From Heterocephalus glaber (lineage: Eukaryota; Chordata; Mammalia; Rodentia; Bathyergidae): DNA of 64,000 bases. Under the pieces are notes generated by a model that was not told the origin of the DNA, did no database searches, and saw only the letters and a list, made by a program, of their open reading frames with translations. The translations under genes and the position numbers were made by a program. Positions 60,992 through 64,000 of the stretch are shown here, in pieces (position 1 is the first letter of the stretch; each line of letters starts with the position of its first letter). The DNA lies in the NCBI RefSeq assembly GCF_000247695.1, contig NW_004624732.1, positions 44,527,722-44,591,721 on the forward strand. Reading direction: 5' to 3'.

Positions 60992-63290
60992 AAAATATAT
61001 CAATTTTCAAAAACATTAGGGAAAAGAGTTTTAACATGTTGAGTTACCAAAAAACCAAAAGATTTTGATATATGTCTTAGGGTCATTGTTAATCAAAAGA
61101 AAAGTGCAGTTTAAAATCTGAATCTAATATTTTAGGTGTTACATTCCATTGTAGTACCTTTACATGACTATTCTTTTACATACATGTGTAAACCTTCTAG
61201 TAAGACTAATTTTCATAGACAACAGAAAATTCTGATTAATAAGCTTATGATATTTATTAACAACATGTAAAGTAGAAAAATGATGCACTATTGATACTTT
61301 CCTTTGTATTTGGGAGTGCCTGAGTGACAACTAGCCTGAGAGAGAGAGGGAGAGAGAGACGGGGGGGTGGGGGAGAAAGGAAGGAAGATACCATGTGCTT
61401 TTCATGGTATAAACTAGCTGTCTGCATTAATAATAAGCTTGTGCTGAAACCAATTTGAGGTAACATCAAGGGATTTCAAGGTCATTTTCCAATGGCCTGG
61501 CCTCCATTAACTTCTTCAGTAAAAGTCCCAGTGATCCTTATTTTGGCCTTGAGTGTGGGTTATCAAAATCATTCCTCTTAATATTTCCACACAAATAGCT
61601 TGTTTCCTTAAATAGTCATTATGTTCAGTGGGGACAGTTTCTGAAAGCTGTTCAGTTCCATAGAAAAATGCATGTGGAAAAGTCTGCTACGTTAACATAT
61701 ATCTATATTTGGAAAAAAGAGATTTTAAGAATACTTTGGGTATTTAATTAGAAGACATTAAAGATAGCTAAATGCTCCCCTTGTCATGAAGAGCACAAAG
61801 TGATATAAAACAGTGAGACAGCTAAAATATTAGGACTGTCAGCTAAAAGGCAAGGAAGAAAGTGTGGTAAGTTGTTATGCTATGTTCACATCCATATCAT
61901 AATTTTTATATCTTTCAATTATTTGGCATATTAAATAAAAAATTGAAAGTTAATCCCTTGAGCTTCTTCTTTTACCATACACTGGGAAAAGTCCTTCCCT
62001 GATCACAGAAAGTTGTTATTTACATGAAAATTTGTAAACAAAGAAGTATTTTAATGAAGAAGGCTTGGAAGATACTGGTGAGAAAGACTAAAGAGAAATC
62101 GATCTTATTTATTGTGTTATTTAAACCTGAGTTACATGACACCATCTTACATTTAAGAGGCAGCCTGTTAATGCAAGCAAGGGTGTCTCCTGCAACGAGA
62201 CAAAGATTAATGCCATGTGTACTGATGATGCTCTACCACAATTCAGAATTCTGTGGCGCCATGACGCCCCTGTTTTATATGGTGGTTTGCCAAGAGAAAA
62301 TTACTTAAACCAATTGTGAATGCATTCCTTTTTTACTTTTTATACAACCACATTTATGTAAGTAAATAGTATAATGAATATTTTTGAAATGATCCATCAT
62401 TTTGAATTCACCTACTTTGTATAAAATGCAATGTGCAGTTTTTTCTCTTGCAAGAAAGACTTTCACATGGGAATGTTCAGTTTTTCCCCCTATGAAAAAG
62501 ATTTCTAAGAGACAACCAACCACAACTGGAATAGATTCTTTTAAACATATTGTAATGTGAGAATTTTCTTCAGCTGGAGGGTGTTTTATTCTTTAAATTG
62601 AAAGCCGTTGTTCCTCAGAACTAGTATGACATTGTAATGCATGATGTGCTAGTCACTCTGTATAAGCAGAAATTGATATGCTTAAAATATATATTGAATA
62701 TTGAAATGTTACATGATATTTGAAGCTCCCTCAGTGTTCAAGTTTGTGCCTTTGATAACTGAAGTTACCTGTTGCACATACATGTGGGGAATAAAAAGAG
62801 TATAGGAGATTGTACATTGGCAATCTTATCTCTTTTTTCTAGATTCAGCCCAATTTGTTGGTTAAAGATGATGAATTTAGCAACTAATAATTTCAGGGCA
62901 GCAATATATGTATCATAAAACCATCACTTCTCACATTCAACAATTAACCCAATTTATTCATAAACAGTACAAGAAGACAGTGAGTGTTGAAACTGAAACT
63001 TACTTCATTTCTCCTCAGGGAGTAGTTTCTTCCAAAACAGAACTGAGATCATTTATAGGAGGTTTTGGTGAAGCAGTTTTCTGGATTATTTTTATTATAT
63101 TTTTCCAAGGGGTGATTCAGTTTTATCATCCAATAGAAATGGATGTACATGTAGAAGTCCATAGAGACATTTCTTAAGTAAGCATTTTGCCTATTGTGAT
63201 TTTTAGTAAATGTGTTAAAATTAATATGTCAACATTTGAAGGATGATTTAATTTCTAATATTTACTATCTCTGACCTAATAGCACTTGTT
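60992..63290. other. Probable intron of the candidate minus-strand gene
   Basis: Directly upstream of the splice acceptor. 61340-61383 is a GA/G-rich low-complexity run (gagagagagggagagagaga). 62150-62290 is a repeat-free patch with a few CpGs. I could not assign a second exon with confidence. Confidence 0.35.
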
Positions 63291-63390
63291 TCTCTCTTAT
63301 TTCTTTCAAATGAATCTTCTTTGTATACTCAGTTTTCTTATCTGTAGAATCAATAATACTATGCAATGTATAGGGTTGTTTTGAAGATTA
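63291..63390 (-). mobile_element. MIR, minus strand, left part
   Basis: ctcagttttcttatctgtag and tagggttgttttgaagatta follow the reversed MIR core. An ID SINE splits it; it resumes at 63494. Confidence 0.65.
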
Positions 63391-63403
63391 CATAAGACTT
63401 TTT
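63391..63403. repeat. Target-site duplication of the ID SINE, left copy
   Basis: cataagacttttt; right copy cataggacttttt at 63481-63493, one mismatch. Confidence 0.85.
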
Positions 63404-63480
63404 TTTTGGTACGACAATCAAACTTAGGGACTCTCGCTTGCCAGGCAGACACTGTGTCACTGAGCTACATTCCTGGCCCA
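63404..63480 (-). mobile_element. ID-type tRNA-derived SINE, minus strand
   Basis: Minus strand begins TGGGCCAGGAATGTAGCTCA (A box) and ends in GTACC plus an A-run. The B-box region (TAAGTTTGATTGTC) is mutated. A 13-bp duplication with one mismatch flanks it. Confidence 0.88.
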
Positions 63481-63493
63481 CATAGGACTTTTT

Positions 63494-63530
63494 ATATTAA
63501 GCACTTGGTATGTGTTTAGGAGATAGTGAA
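63494..63530 (-). mobile_element. MIR, minus strand, right part
   Basis: attaagcacttggtatgtgt and aggagatagtgaac continue the MIR interrupted at 63390. Confidence 0.55.
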
Positions 63531-64000
63531 CCCCTTCCAAAGTTTATTTTTTTCCCTTGTTTGTTTCTCCATCCTTATTTACCACTACTCTAGATATAAG
63601 GATGATGGTTGAATGACTTCATAGGTTACTCTGAGCCACATAGATCACATGGGTCAAATTATCTGATATTTGAAGGCTTTTTTTTTAACTGAAATGAAAT
63701 TCAGTTTTATTTGTGAACAGAATTGCAATGGGAATGGTATATCATTGTGAGTGGAACACATGAGCCTGTGTAAACCATGTACATATTCAAAGAGGTGGGA
63801 GCAAAGGAAAGTTTTTAAGGTAAAAAGGAGGAAGGCTCCATCAGATATTTTGATGACCCTTAGCCACAGTGATGAGGGACAGAATTACATCAGTCTGAGG
63901 TTGAGCAAATGCTGGCTGAGCAAATGTCCTTGTAGAAGTGCACTGGTACAGGTTGCCCTATCTTTGTGTAAAACTGGTTCTAGTAGTCCTTTGTTACAGT
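63531..64000. other. No recognised feature
   Basis: Ends with single-copy-looking sequence; nothing assigned. Confidence 0.4.

Noticed and set aside
62135..62215. Possible 39-nt microexon on minus (acceptor-like GTCTCGTTGCAG, donor-like GTAAGATG)
   Set aside because: Splice motifs are plausible but 39 nt is too little to judge coding, and such pairs occur by chance in intron-sized DNA.
63001..63180. GTAAGT donor on minus beside several short open stretches, possible upstream exon; also an 89-codon plus frame
   Set aside because: Three different frames look equally open over short lengths and no single acceptor-donor pair stands out.
1..64000. CRISPR arrays, tRNA/rRNA genes, U6/7SK-like small RNAs
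   Set aside because: None seen on either strand; the only tRNA-like sequences are the three ID SINEs.

Overview
This is an AT-rich, repeat-laden stretch of mammalian nuclear DNA, almost certainly from a rodent. Rodent-specific short repeats show this: B1 (7SL-derived) copies, one with the 29-bp internal duplication, three tRNA-derived ID-type SINEs, and several young-looking MaLR LTRs. Older mammal-wide repeats (MIR, L2, hAT-Charlie MITEs, L1M-type relics) fill the rest. The ID and B1 forms suggest a hystricomorph (guinea pig or mole-rat-like) rodent better than a mouse-like one, but a squirrel-like rodent cannot be excluded. There are no bacterial-style operons. Nearly all open frames of 60-150 codons are chance frames in repeats or AT-rich DNA.

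Layout. 1-9 kb: the 3' end of an L1 with a doubled 3' UTR, a MaLR LTR, a 2.3-kb eroded L1 ORF2, more L1/MIR and another MaLR LTR. 9-20 kb: mostly single-copy DNA with one 100-N assembly gap flanked by near-duplicate sequence, an octamer-rich patch (13.8 kb), a CpG-retaining candidate regulatory element (15.7-16.2 kb) and an ancient repeat tract. 20-36 kb: scattered B1, MIR, L2, ID, MER3-like and MER5A-like pieces, including a MaLR LTR inserted inside a MER5A-like element. 39.3-47.1 kb: a 7.8-kb class I (gammaretrovirus-like) endogenous retrovirus on the minus strand. 47-60 kb: MIR, L1, L2, B1 and single-copy DNA. 60.7-61.0 kb: the only plausible host coding sequence, a minus-strand terminal exon with splice acceptor, 65 open codons, stop and a properly placed poly(A) signal; the rest of its gene would lie to the right, beyond 61 kb.

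The most interesting object is the retroviral element. Its right end starts at the position equivalent to 30 nt downstream of the LTR TATA box, its left end stops after the R-region poly(A) signal and runs into an A-rich tail (T-rich on +), and the ends are flanked by a 7-bp repeat. That is the R-U5-internal-U3-R-poly(A) structure of a processed, LINE-1-mobilised retroviral transcript and not of an integrase-made provirus. All similarity statements are from reading the sequence and knowledge of the families; no database search was run.
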